Assembly: GCA_964432975.1 (NCBI GenBank)
Contig: CAYSPS010000022.1
Location: forward strand, 1 to 14,071
Reading direction: 5' to 3'
Length of the DNA: 14,071 nucleotides
From: CAYSPS01 sp964432975
Lineage (GTDB): Bacteria; Babelota; Babeliae; Babelales; UBA12409
Within the stretch, counting starts at the first letter, position 1, and every line of letters starts with the position of its first letter. A program made the position numbers and the translations under genes. Of the stretch, positions 1-6,001 are shown piece after piece. Under the pieces are notes generated by a model. The model searched no databases. It saw nothing but the letters and a program-made list of their open reading frames with translations, and was not told where the DNA came from.

Positions 1-1
1 T

Positions 2-778
2 AAGTCACGTATTATTTTGGCTCCTCAGCCTAATTCATCAATTGTACAGCGTAATTTGCTACTTGATCAGTATTATGGCGCGCAGATCATTCCGGTGCAA
101 GATCGTGTTGAGCGTCGCGAACAATTTGCCATGCTGCAACGCATGCAGGGAACATCATTATATGCAATTCCGGCTGGTGGTTCTGCGCCCCTTGGTACTG
201 TTGGGTATGTAAATGCTGTGTTTGAACTTAAAAAACAAATTGCGCAGGGATTATTACCAATGCCTAATGTTATTTATGTTGCGCTTGGTAGTGGTGGAAC
301 CGTTGCCGGTCTTTTGTTAGGAATCAGAGCTGCACAACTACCTATTACATTACGTGCTATTGCCGTAGATTCTGATGATTTCCCATTGGTTTTAAAAAAA
401 CTTGTGCCAGCGACGAATCAGCTTTTGCATGAAGCTGACCCGTCATTTCCACTTTTTATGTGGCGTGATGAAGATTTTGCTGTGGCAACTGATTTTATTG
501 GCGGGGGTTACGGTATAGTAAGTCCGCAGGCAGATGCAGCGATAGAGATGTTAAAAAATACTGAACATGTGTTACTTGAAGGAACGTATTCAGCAAAGGC
601 TTTTGCTGCTGTGTTGCATGACATTGCTTCTGGCGGATTAAAAGATAAAACGGTACTTTTTTGGAATACGTTCAGTGCAGGCGAGTTTGCTGATCTGGTA
701 AAAACAGTTGATTATCAAACGCTTCCGGCGGCTTTGCACAAATATTTTGCAACAGCTCATGCGCCCGGCGGGATTTGA
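2..778 (+). CDS. D-cysteine desulfhydrase / ACC deaminase-family PLP enzyme, 3' part
   Basis: This is a fold-type II pyridoxal-phosphate enzyme. It is 5'-truncated by the window edge: the frame is open from base 2, and the TTG at 17 lies inside homologous sequence (RIILAPQPNSS), so it is not a true start. Visible marks are the family pattern QRNLLLDQYYGA, a GGSAPLGTVGYVNA segment, the phosphate-binding loop LGSGGTVAGLLLG, and near the C-terminus LLEGTYSAKAFAAV and FWNTFSAGEFADL, all typical of the D-cysteine desulfhydrase/ACC deaminase group. The Schiff-base lysine would lie upstream, outside the window. Family members cleave D-cysteine to pyruvate, sulfide and ammonia, or deaminate ACC; substrate cannot be decided here. 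The last codons (APGGI-stop) are antisense to the 3' end of the tRNA-Arg gene, so the natural C-terminus has probably drifted into the tRNA. Family confident, substrate not. Confidence 0.78.
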   Translation, partial: KSRIILAPQPNSSIVQRNLLLDQYYGAQIIPVQDRVERREQFAMLQRMQGTSLYAIPAGGSAPLGTVGYVNAVFELKKQIAQGLLPMPNVIYVALGSGGTVAGLLLGIRAAQLPITLRAIAVDSDDFPLVLKKLVPATNQLLHEADPSFPLFMWRDEDFAVATDFIGGGYGIVSPQADAAIEMLKNTEHVLLEGTYSAKAFAAVLHDIASGGLKDKTVLFWNTFSAGEFADLVKTVDYQTLPAALHKYFATAHAPGGI

Positions 779-833
779 ACCCACGGCCTGCAGATTAGGA
801 ATCTGCCGCTCTATCCAACTGAGCTACGGGCGC
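760..833 (-). tRNA. tRNA-Arg (anticodon CCU)
   Basis: The minus strand folds into a full cloverleaf: a 7-bp acceptor stem GCGCCCG/CGGGCGC, D stem GCTC/GAGC with a GG-containing loop, anticodon stem GCAGA/TCTGC around loop TTCCTAA (anticodon CCT at 34-36), a 5-nt variable loop, and T stem GTGGG/CCCGC around TTCAAAT. The discriminator is A (base 760). CCA is not encoded (next bases TGA), so it must be added by the CCA-adding enzyme. It reads AGG arginine codons. The A after GG in the D-loop fits tRNA-Arg identity. Its 3' half overlaps the stop and last codons of the convergent upstream CDS. Confidence 0.97.
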
Positions 834-874
834 AGCATAACAGTTATTACTGTAACATAAGTTACAAGACTCAC

Positions 875-917
875 AAAAAACGTGTCCGCTATTTGAAAAT
901 ATTCAAATGGCGGACGT
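875..917 (-). terminator. Rho-independent terminator after the 55-aa lipoprotein gene
   Basis: The arms 884-897 and 902-915 form a 14-bp stem (one G-T pair) around a 4-nt loop. On the minus strand the stem is followed shortly by six Ts (plus-strand As 875-880). It lies about 30 nt past the lipoprotein stop and separates it from tRNA-Arg. No T run follows on the plus strand, so it is directional. Confidence 0.85.
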
Positions 918-943
918 CAAGTGCGAACTAAAGAAAGAGAATT

Positions 944-1111
944 TTAGACTATTGCTTTTGCCACTTCTTTATTTGTGTATCCAGCCACTTCAGCTGCATC
1001 TAGTTTTTGTGCGGTGACAGACTTTGTTTTTTTGGTTGTGCATTTTTTGCACGACGTCAAGCAACCAACACCGGCAATGAGTAAAGCGAGAAGTGTGATT
1101 TTTTTAAACAT
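944..1111 (-). CDS. Small predicted lipoprotein, 55 aa
   Basis: This is a short minus-strand gene not previously named. Its product starts MFKKITLLALLIAGVGCLTS: a lysine-rich n-region, a hydrophobic stretch and a lipobox-like AGVGC at 13-17, with a second possible site LTSC at 18-21. The mature part has a CKKC motif (21-24), then a Lys/Thr-rich stretch and a polar tail ending KEVAKAIV. The start is supported by GGAG six bases upstream, an extended -10 promoter further up and a strong terminator after the stop. If lipidated at C17, three Cys remain in the tail. It resembles small entericidin-like lipoproteins only in architecture; I do not recognise a family. Its nearest neighbours also encode exported Cys-containing proteins. 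Confidence 0.75.
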   Translation of the reverse strand: MFKKITLLALLIAGVGCLTSCKKCTTKKTKSVTAQKLDAAEVAGYTNKEVAKAIV

Positions 1112-1145
1112 AAAAATCTCCAAGGGTAAAGTAAAACTATTTGAT

Positions 1146-1181
1146 AGTATAGCACATTTTTTGATGTGTTATTATAATAAC
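1146..1181 (-). promoter_or_regulatory. Extended -10 promoter with overlapping palindrome, upstream of the lipoprotein gene
   Basis: On the minus strand TGC precedes TATACT (1151-1146), an extended -10 with five of six consensus bases. It would start RNA near 1139, about 28 nt before the ATG at 1111. The expected -35 position (1174-1169) is weak and lies inside a perfect 14-bp palindrome GTTATTATAATAAC (1168-1181). That could be an operator or simply AT-rich symmetry. No transcript data. Confidence 0.5.
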
Positions 1182-1190
1182 GAAACGTAC

Positions 1191-1225
1191 AAGACCATGG
1201 CGGTATGAACTGCCGTCATGGTCTT
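1191..1225 (-). terminator. Strong hairpin, probable terminator after the 59-aa Cys-rich gene
   Basis: Arms of about 15 bases (AAGACCATG pairing with CATGGTCTT, extended by GCGGTA/TGCCGT with wobble pairs) close a 5-nt loop. The hairpin starts 17 nt past the stop of the minus-strand gene 1243-1422. The T tract after it is broken (TTGTACGTTTCG), so termination may be imperfect and allow read-through into the lipoprotein gene. Confidence 0.6.
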
Positions 1226-1242
1226 ATCTTAAAGACTACTCA

Positions 1243-1422
1243 TTAACTCTTACACGAAGTGCAAAAACAGCCGTTCGCCGGAGAACATGTACAGTTTTTG
1301 CAGCACGTGTCGCAAACAATAGTCATATCACCACATTGAGGGCATCCTTGTTTATCGAAAGGTAGCGTAAGTGTCGGTATGAGTGCCAGCCATGCACATG
1401 CCAACAAATAAATACATTTCAT
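1243..1422 (-). CDS. Small exported cysteine-rich protein, 59 aa
   Basis: This minus-strand gene encodes MKCIYLLACAWLALIPTLTL as a probable signal peptide, then about 38 residues containing ten Cys (27, 30, 37, 40, 41, 44, 46, 52, 54, 57). The Cys fall as CPQCG, CDTCC, CTC, CFC and a final CTSCKS. GGGAG lies seven bases before the ATG. A strong hairpin follows the stop. The even Cys count with export fits a disulfide-stapled or metal-binding microprotein; the CPQCG pair alone resembles a zinc ribbon knuckle. I recognise no family. It is read divergently from the 392-aa secreted Cys-rich protein, which also has a ten-Cys N-terminal domain. Real gene likely; function unknown. Confidence 0.72.
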   Translation of the reverse strand: MKCIYLLACAWLALIPTLTLPFDKQGCPQCGDMTIVCDTCCKNCTCSPANGCFCTSCKS

Positions 1423-1537
1423 TTTGTGTCTCCCTTTTTTTAAAACGGCCCCAGAAGTTTCACTTCCCTCTTAGTCTAATAATTTTAAAGTTAGAAAATC
1501 AATATTTTAACTTTTTAAATAATATTTTTACTTGAAA

Positions 1538-1567
1538 TTGAAGCGATGTTTTTATTAGCATGATAAT
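1538..1567 (+). promoter_or_regulatory. Candidate promoter for the 392-aa secreted protein
   Basis: TTGAAG (1538-1543), an 18-nt spacer and GATAAT (1562-1567) would start RNA near 1574. That lies just before the purine-rich ribosome site AAGGGGAGG and the ATG at 1584, but after the in-frame ATG at 1560. It therefore supports 1584 as the start. The region 1423-1583 is AT-rich and divergent; I see no clear second promoter for the minus-strand gene. Confidence 0.4.
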
Positions 1568-1583
1568 AAAGGGAAGGGGAGGT

Positions 1584-2762
1584 ATGCGTTATAAAAATAA
1601 GAATAGGTTTTTTTATGTGCTTGTGATGTGGGTCAGTTCGTTGTGGGCAATAAATTTTCCAAGCAAATGGTTTATGTTTAAAATGCATGAATTGGAACCA
1701 AATTTCAAACCATTAGTATTGATAGCACCGATGTATTGCAATTCGCACTATTGTGCACGATTATTTTCTGGACTACCAGACACGTATACCGCGCAATCAC
1801 AAATTGAAGTAATAAAGATGCGTTCTGCTTGCACGTGTTCGCTTGCCAAAAACTGGTGTGCTGTCAATTGCCAAGTATTTGCGTTAGACGCCAATTGCAC
1901 TGGAGATTCATGCAAAAAGTGCCTTGAGGCGTGTAGCCAAGAACCAGCCTCTTTGGGCGACGCCAAGTTGCCCATTAACCTAAATTTTTATAAAAATTAC
2001 CAAACGTTTATGCAAACAGTTTTCACTCAACCGCCACCGCTACCCAATGCAGACAAGTCGGTTAATTGGGAAAACGTGGATGCTACGAATCTACTTAAAG
2101 AAATCAAGGATAATGAAAATACCTATTTGAGTAAATATTCAAACGATGGCAGTGGGACTTATCATTTATTTCAACTTGCTGCAGCCGCATTAAAAGAAGC
2201 TGATGCGGCACTTGTTCTGCGTAGCGAACAAATAGCTGATATTTCGAAAATGGAAAAAACCAAGGAAACTGCGCTGACCAAGGCGCGCGACATTGTTACT
2301 GCACTTACGCAACAAAAAGCTTCATTGCGAAATCTTTTGGATGCATGCATGCGTCCAAGCGTCATACCGCTTCCTGCAGTGAGTGAAATCGGTGCCGCAG
2401 TTGCATCAACAGCTCTGTCTGCTGGAATTTTTCCTGTCAAACCATCACTTGGTGCAATCAAGACCATGATGCCTACTGACTGGTGCTCAAAGTTTGATCA
2501 AAACAATCAGATCGGTGCATGGGCGCATGCATGCTGTATGGTAGGATGGCATCCCTGCGCCATGCAGTATGCTCTCATGAGGTTTGAATTGCCCAAAAAA
2601 CAAGCAGCACTCCAAGTGCTGCAAGAACTCTTTGACAAGCAGGTTAGACTATTGCAAGAGTTCACACGAGGGGCAGAAAATTTTGATGTGCAGATTAGGT
2701 CAATTGGCGATGATATTGCAAAGTTGCGCACACAACTTAACACCTGTATAGCTGGCTCTTGA
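1584..2762 (+). CDS. Secreted cysteine-rich protein with coiled-coil C-terminal part, 392 aa
   Basis: I choose ATG 1584 over the in-frame ATG 1560 because it has the purine-rich ribosome site directly upstream and gives a clean signal peptide (MRYKNKNRFFYVLVMWVSSL, likely cut after A22). Residues 52-117 hold ten Cys (52, 57, 83, 85, 92, 96, 105, 110, 113, 117), including CTC and CKKC. Residues about 170-270 are Ala/Lys/Glu-rich and look helical. A second Cys group follows (DWCSKF, HACCMVGWHPCAM), then a predicted coiled coil (about 330-385) and a last Cys near the C-terminus. The mature protein has 16 Cys, an even number, fitting disulfides outside the cytoplasm. I recognise no family. The stop is 20 nt from the convergent atpA stop with no clear terminator between them. 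Confidence 0.72.
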   Translation: MRYKNKNRFFYVLVMWVSSLWAINFPSKWFMFKMHELEPNFKPLVLIAPMYCNSHYCARLFSGLPDTYTAQSQIEVIKMRSACTCSLAKNWCAVNCQVFALDANCTGDSCKKCLEACSQEPASLGDAKLPINLNFYKNYQTFMQTVFTQPPPLPNADKSVNWENVDATNLLKEIKDNENTYLSKYSNDGSGTYHLFQLAAAALKEADAALVLRSEQIADISKMEKTKETALTKARDIVTALTQQKASLRNLLDACMRPSVIPLPAVSEIGAAVASTALSAGIFPVKPSLGAIKTMMPTDWCSKFDQNNQIGAWAHACCMVGWHPCAMQYALMRFELPKKQAALQVLQELFDKQVRLLQEFTRGAENFDVQIRSIGDDIAKLRTQLNTCIAGS

Positions 2763-2782
2763 TCAACTAAGGCAATCGAATT

Positions 2783-4291
2783 TTACATTCCTTGGTCGCA
2801 GACAAAGATCTTGGTAAATTCACGTGCGATAGTATGGAGTTTTTCAAGTTGGGCATCGGTTACTTCTTTAGTCTGTGCAATTGCTTGATATATATCGGCA
2901 TAAAGCGCCATGACATAGCTGACAAATTGTTGCGCGAATGGGCGTACCTGGTGCAATGGTAAGTCGTCTAAAAAATTTTCTTGCAGTAAAAACAGCATAA
3001 GTGTTTCATCGATAAATGAATATGTCTGATACTGTTCCTGTTTAAGTAATTCGATGGCTCGTTCACCGCGAGCCAGACTTTGTTGCGAAACTTCATCAAG
3101 TTCGGTGCCGAATTGTGCAAAATCTAGTAATTCATGGTATTGCGCCAGTTCAAGACGAAGTGTTCGAGCCATACGCTTGATAGCCTTTGTTTGGGCAGCC
3201 CCTGCAACGCGCGAAACTGATAATTCAACATTGACTGCTGGTCGTATGCCTCGATTAAAAAGTTTTGTATCAAAAAAAATCTGCCCATCGGTAATTGAAA
3301 TTAGATTCGTCGGAATATATGCGGTAATATCATCGTTTTGAATTTGTACGATTGGCAGAGCAGTGACAGAACCGCCCTTAAGAAGTACACCGGCGCGCTC
3401 CAGCAGCCGTGAGTGTAAATAGAAAATATCGCCTGGGAACGCTTCACGTCCTGGCGAACGACGCAATAAAAGTGACATTTCACGATATGCAATTGCGTGA
3501 TTTGTTAGATCATCATATACAACAAGAGCATCATGGCCTTGAGAACGGAAGTATTCAGCAATAGTACAGCCAACATACGGTGCTAAATATTGGTTAAGCA
3601 CAGGATCGCTTGCTTGTGCACTTACTACAAGCGAATAATCCATGGCACCACTTAAGCGTAAGCGTTGAATTAAACGTGCAACGCTTGCTTGTCGTTGTCC
3701 AATGGCAACATAGATGCAGTATACATTTTGGTCTTTTTGATTGAGTATTGTATCAATGGCGACGGTTGTTTTTCCCGTACTGCGGTTGCCAATTAATAAT
3801 TCACGCTGTCCGCGGCCAACGGGCACAAGTGCATCAATAACGAGCTTGCCAGTCTGCAATGATTCGTTAATTAGGCGACGTTCAATAACCGTAGGGGCCA
3901 TTGCCTCGACTGGCCACCACGTATCTGCTGTAAGTGGTCCCAGTTCATCAAGCGGACGCCCTGTAGCGTCGATTACACGTCCAATAAGCCCCATTCCAAC
4001 AGGAATCTTGAATACGTCTCCAGTGCGTTCTACAATTTCACGCTCAGCAACAGCGATGTGGTTATATAATAAAAATACTGAAACAAAATCTTCATCTAAA
4101 TTAAATACGACGCCTTTGTTACCGCCTTCAAAATTTACCACTTCGCCAAATACGGCATTGGTTAATCCGCTGACGGTGCAGATGTTGTCGCTCACTTGCA
4201 AAACGATGCCCACTTCTTGTAATGCGTGCGCAGGACCTTGGGTTAGTGCTTGTTCAAATAATGAAACTAAATCTGTACTTCGTACTTTCAT
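2783..4291 (-). CDS. atpA: F1Fo ATP synthase subunit alpha
   Basis: The regulatory, nucleotide-binding but non-catalytic subunit of the F1 hexamer, 502 aa and full length (E. coli has 513). Visible marks: Walker A GNRSTGKT at 168-175 (usual GDRQTGKT, so the Gln is Ser), the Walker B region ALVVYDDLTNHAIAYR, the family block RRSPGREAFPGDIFYLHSR, and the VSRVAGAAQTKAIK segment with the arginine that reaches into the catalytic site of beta. The ATG overlaps the atpH stop by 4 nt, implying translational coupling. In most bacteria gamma, beta and epsilon follow; here the gene is last in the block and the next gene, convergent 20 nt away, encodes an unrelated secreted protein. Confidence 0.97.
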   Translation of the reverse strand: MKVRSTDLVSLFEQALTQGPAHALQEVGIVLQVSDNICTVSGLTNAVFGEVVNFEGGNKGVVFNLDEDFVSVFLLYNHIAVAEREIVERTGDVFKIPVGMGLIGRVIDATGRPLDELGPLTADTWWPVEAMAPTVIERRLINESLQTGKLVIDALVPVGRGQRELLIGNRSTGKTTVAIDTILNQKDQNVYCIYVAIGQRQASVARLIQRLRLSGAMDYSLVVSAQASDPVLNQYLAPYVGCTIAEYFRSQGHDALVVYDDLTNHAIAYREMSLLLRRSPGREAFPGDIFYLHSRLLERAGVLLKGGSVTALPIVQIQNDDITAYIPTNLISITDGQIFFDTKLFNRGIRPAVNVELSVSRVAGAAQTKAIKRMARTLRLELAQYHELLDFAQFGTELDEVSQQSLARGERAIELLKQEQYQTYSFIDETLMLFLLQENFLDDLPLHQVRPFAQQFVSYVMALYADIYQAIAQTKEVTDAQLEKLHTIAREFTKIFVCDQGM

Positions 4292-4839
4292 ATCATGCCC
4301 TTATCAATCATCTGCTGCGCCTCACGTAATTTTTTTGCTACAGAATATTCCCATAACAGTGTGTCACTTTTTGCGCGAATGCCTGCAAGCAGCTGCGCAT
4401 TTTCTGCAAACGTACAGCGTACATGCTTTTTTGTGATATGTTCTAAAAAATCACGAAATTGTTTTTGTTGTGTGCTATTGAGTGCTGGCATACTGTTAAT
4501 CTGAAAGAAAATAATCGCATGTTGTATAAAAAATAAACGCGTAATTGCAAGCAAAACGTCGGGTAAAATTTCCATGCGTCGATGAAGGTAAAGCACGTTA
4601 ATAAGCGCATCAATCATTGGTGGTAGTTGCAAATCTTTTTTAATGTATGCAAGAATTTCATTTTTTTGCTTTGCAGAGACGCCAGGTAATGCAAGCACTG
4701 AAAGCCATTGACGTACATTCGCCAAGTGTTTGCCTGCCTGCATGCACATGATGGCGCCATCAGTTGTCAATTTTGGCGCGATCGTGGCAAGAACTGCCTG
4801 TGCGTAACGGAGCGCAAGTGTGTTAACCGCCTTATTCAT
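4288..4839 (-). CDS. atpH: F1Fo ATP synthase subunit delta
   Basis: The stator connector that sits on top of F1 and binds the b subunits; OSCP in mitochondria. The 183-aa length matches the family. The N-terminal ALRYAQAVLA pattern, the helical region ending near residue 110, and the C-terminal LLAGIRAKSDTLLWEYSVAKKL (family: GGxxxxxGDxxxDxSxxxxL) support the call. The family Asp before the final helix is replaced (WEYSV). Position between b and alpha is canonical, with 4-nt overlaps at both ends (with the upstream b gene and with atpA). Sequence is diverged, so context carries part of the weight. Confidence 0.9.
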   Translation of the reverse strand: MNKAVNTLALRYAQAVLATIAPKLTTDGAIMCMQAGKHLANVRQWLSVLALPGVSAKQKNEILAYIKKDLQLPPMIDALINVLYLHRRMEILPDVLLAITRLFFIQHAIIFFQINSMPALNSTQQKQFRDFLEHITKKHVRCTFAENAQLLAGIRAKSDTLLWEYSVAKKLREAQQMIDKGMI

Positions 4840-5327
4840 TGTTTCTCCGCAAGTTGTTTGAGCAGGTGATCGATAAATGCTGCGCTGCTTTTTGTTTGTT
4901 TAAATTCTCTGGTCAGTTCTTGGCGTGCAGCTGAAAATGCTTGCGTGTACAGCTGCCGTTGTACTGCGTGTTGTGCATATTGTGCGCATTGTTGTTCATA
5001 AAGTTTCTGTGCATCGTGCATGCGTTGGTCTAACTTTTTTTGTAACTCACTTTGTTGTACCTGTACAGTAGCATGCCAGTGATGAATATTTTCAAGTAAC
5101 CGTTTCACTTCATGTTGTACGTCTTGTAATTTTTGTTCGCTAGTAAGTGTCCGCGCATGTTCCAGCCGAATAGATTCATGTAACGCATGTATTGATGTCA
5201 GCTGTGCGCGTAATTGTTCGCGTAAAAACGGATATGCGTAAGTTTTAAATACGTGCAAAGCAAAAAATACTAAAATTCCGGCATTAAACAGTCGAAAAAA
5301 TGTGAACAAGAGCTCTGGCACGATCAT
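4836..5327 (-). CDS. atpF: F1Fo ATP synthase subunit b, second copy (b/b')
   Basis: Peripheral stalk subunit, 163 aa. It has one N-terminal membrane segment (about residues 5-27, rich in Leu/Phe) followed by YPFLREQL, the usual Pro just after the membrane exit, then a long charged Gln/Glu/Lys-rich helix (about 35-130) that should form the coiled coil. Its C-terminal AARQELTREFKQ and IDHLLKQLAEKQ resemble the delta-binding end of b subunits. It overlaps the upstream b gene and atpH by 4 nt each. Two adjacent b-type genes suggest a b/b' heterodimer as in photosynthetic bacteria and chloroplasts. This copy has normal length; the other is short. Confidence 0.85.
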   Translation of the reverse strand: MIVPELLFTFFRLFNAGILVFFALHVFKTYAYPFLREQLRAQLTSIHALHESIRLEHARTLTSEQKLQDVQHEVKRLLENIHHWHATVQVQQSELQKKLDQRMHDAQKLYEQQCAQYAQHAVQRQLYTQAFSAARQELTREFKQTKSSAAFIDHLLKQLAEKQ

Positions 5328-5677
5328 TGTCTCGCCTTTTCAATGATAAATGCCGTAAGTTTTTCGATGTGTGCTGGTGAAATTGTTGGTGTAAGTGGAG
5401 CCGCTATCAGAAAAGGGCTGCGGCTTATTGCACGCTTAAAAGTCGGTATATGTACTGCAAATGATTGACGTGCTTCTTGCCAAACGTGCGCGATTTGCTC
5501 TTCTTTGTTGAGAGACTTTTGTGTTTGTTGGCGCAACTCGTGATCAAGGCTTTCTTGTTGTCGTGCATGTTCATCCAGGCGCACAAGCACAGGCCGCCAT
5601 AGAAATTTGCGCAAAAGCGCATAGGCAATAAGGAAATGAATAATTTGCACGATGATCGTGATATTAATATCAATCAT
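5324..5677 (-). CDS. atpF: F1Fo ATP synthase subunit b, first copy, short
   Basis: A b-type stalk subunit of 117 aa, against about 155-165 usually. The membrane segment (about 5-22: NITIIVQIIHFLIAYALL) is followed by RKFLWRPVLVRLDE, a strong match to the b-subunit membrane exit (KFLxxPxxxxLDER). A charged helix runs to about residue 75, then a Pro-rich break PLTPTISP (about 94-101) and a short final helix. It therefore lacks most of the dimerisation and delta-binding region. GGGGAG upstream serves as ribosome site. The stop overlaps the next b gene by 4 nt (ATGA), so the short end looks like a stable gene boundary and not an assembly break. Confidence 0.85.
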   Translation of the reverse strand: MIDINITIIVQIIHFLIAYALLRKFLWRPVLVRLDEHARQQESLDHELRQQTQKSLNKEEQIAHVWQEARQSFAVHIPTFKRAISRSPFLIAAPLTPTISPAHIEKLTAFIIEKARQ

Positions 5678-5688
5678 GCACGGCTCCC

Positions 5689-5711
5689 CACGGCATACCC
5701 CCGTATGCGTG
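5689..5711 (-). other. Hairpin in the atpE-atpF intergenic gap
   Basis: A perfect 6-bp inverted repeat GCATAC/GTATGC encloses four bases (5693-5708) and extends by CAC/GTG past one bulged base. It fills the 38-nt gap between the c and b genes. No T run follows, so it does not look like a terminator. An RNA-processing or stability role that raises c-subunit output is possible, because c is needed in many copies per complex. Confidence 0.45.
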
Positions 5712-5715
5712 CTAA

Positions 5716-5958
5716 CTAGACACTAAAAAATATCAAAAGCAGTGCAACTACAAGTGCATACACGGCAAGAGATTCGACCAAACCCATAGCAAGCAGCATT
5801 GCCATGCGGATTTTTCCGGCACTTTCAGGGTATTTGCCCAAGTTTTCGCATGCTCGTGAGCCGATCAGCCCTTGTCCGAGTGCCGGACCAATGGTGCCGA
5901 TTCCTATGGCAAATCCAGCAGCAATATATGCAGCTGCTTTTGCAAATGCTATTTCCAT
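5716..5958 (-). CDS. atpE: F1Fo ATP synthase subunit c, with Na+-type ion site
   Basis: The ring-forming proteolipid, 80 aa, with two membrane helices. The ion-binding carboxylate is E62. The residues P25-x3-Q29 in helix 1 and E62-S63-x3-Y67 in helix 2, with 33 residues between Q and E, match the side-chain set of the Na+ c ring of Ilyobacter tartaricus (Q32, E65, S66, Y70). H+ types with the same Gln usually have Ala after the Glu. The Thr at E+2 that holds a water in Ilyobacter is Leu here. The polar loop, normally R-Q/N-P, is K42-Y43-P44. Two Shine-Dalgarno-like stretches (AAGGAG, TAAGGA) precede the ATG. Subunit a is not upstream as usual; a nucleoside kinase is. Confidence 0.95.
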   Translation of the reverse strand: MEIAFAKAAAYIAAGFAIGIGTIGPALGQGLIGSRACENLGKYPESAGKIRMAMLLAMGLVESLAVYALVVALLLIFFSV

Positions 5959-6001
5959 ATGATTCCTTACTCCTTGAACTCCATCTTACGAAAGAAATTT
6001 C

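Noticed and set aside
700..760. Terminator for tRNA-Arg inside the end of the PLP-enzyme gene
   Set aside because: A weak TTGA/TCAA stem followed by CTGTTTTT is present on the minus strand, but the stem is only about four base pairs.
975..1208. 77-aa plus-strand reading frame
   Set aside because: It is antisense to the 55-aa lipoprotein gene, which has a ribosome site, promoter, signal peptide and terminator; the plus-strand frame has none.
1452..1464. Small palindrome GAAGTTTCACTTC
   Set aside because: A 5-bp stem with a 3-nt loop in an AT-rich divergent region is too short to support an operator or terminator call.
3741..4436. 231-aa plus-strand reading frame
   Set aside because: It is antisense to atpA and atpH, whose protein homology is unambiguous; the translation is Ser/Thr-rich with no domain, as expected of a shadow frame.
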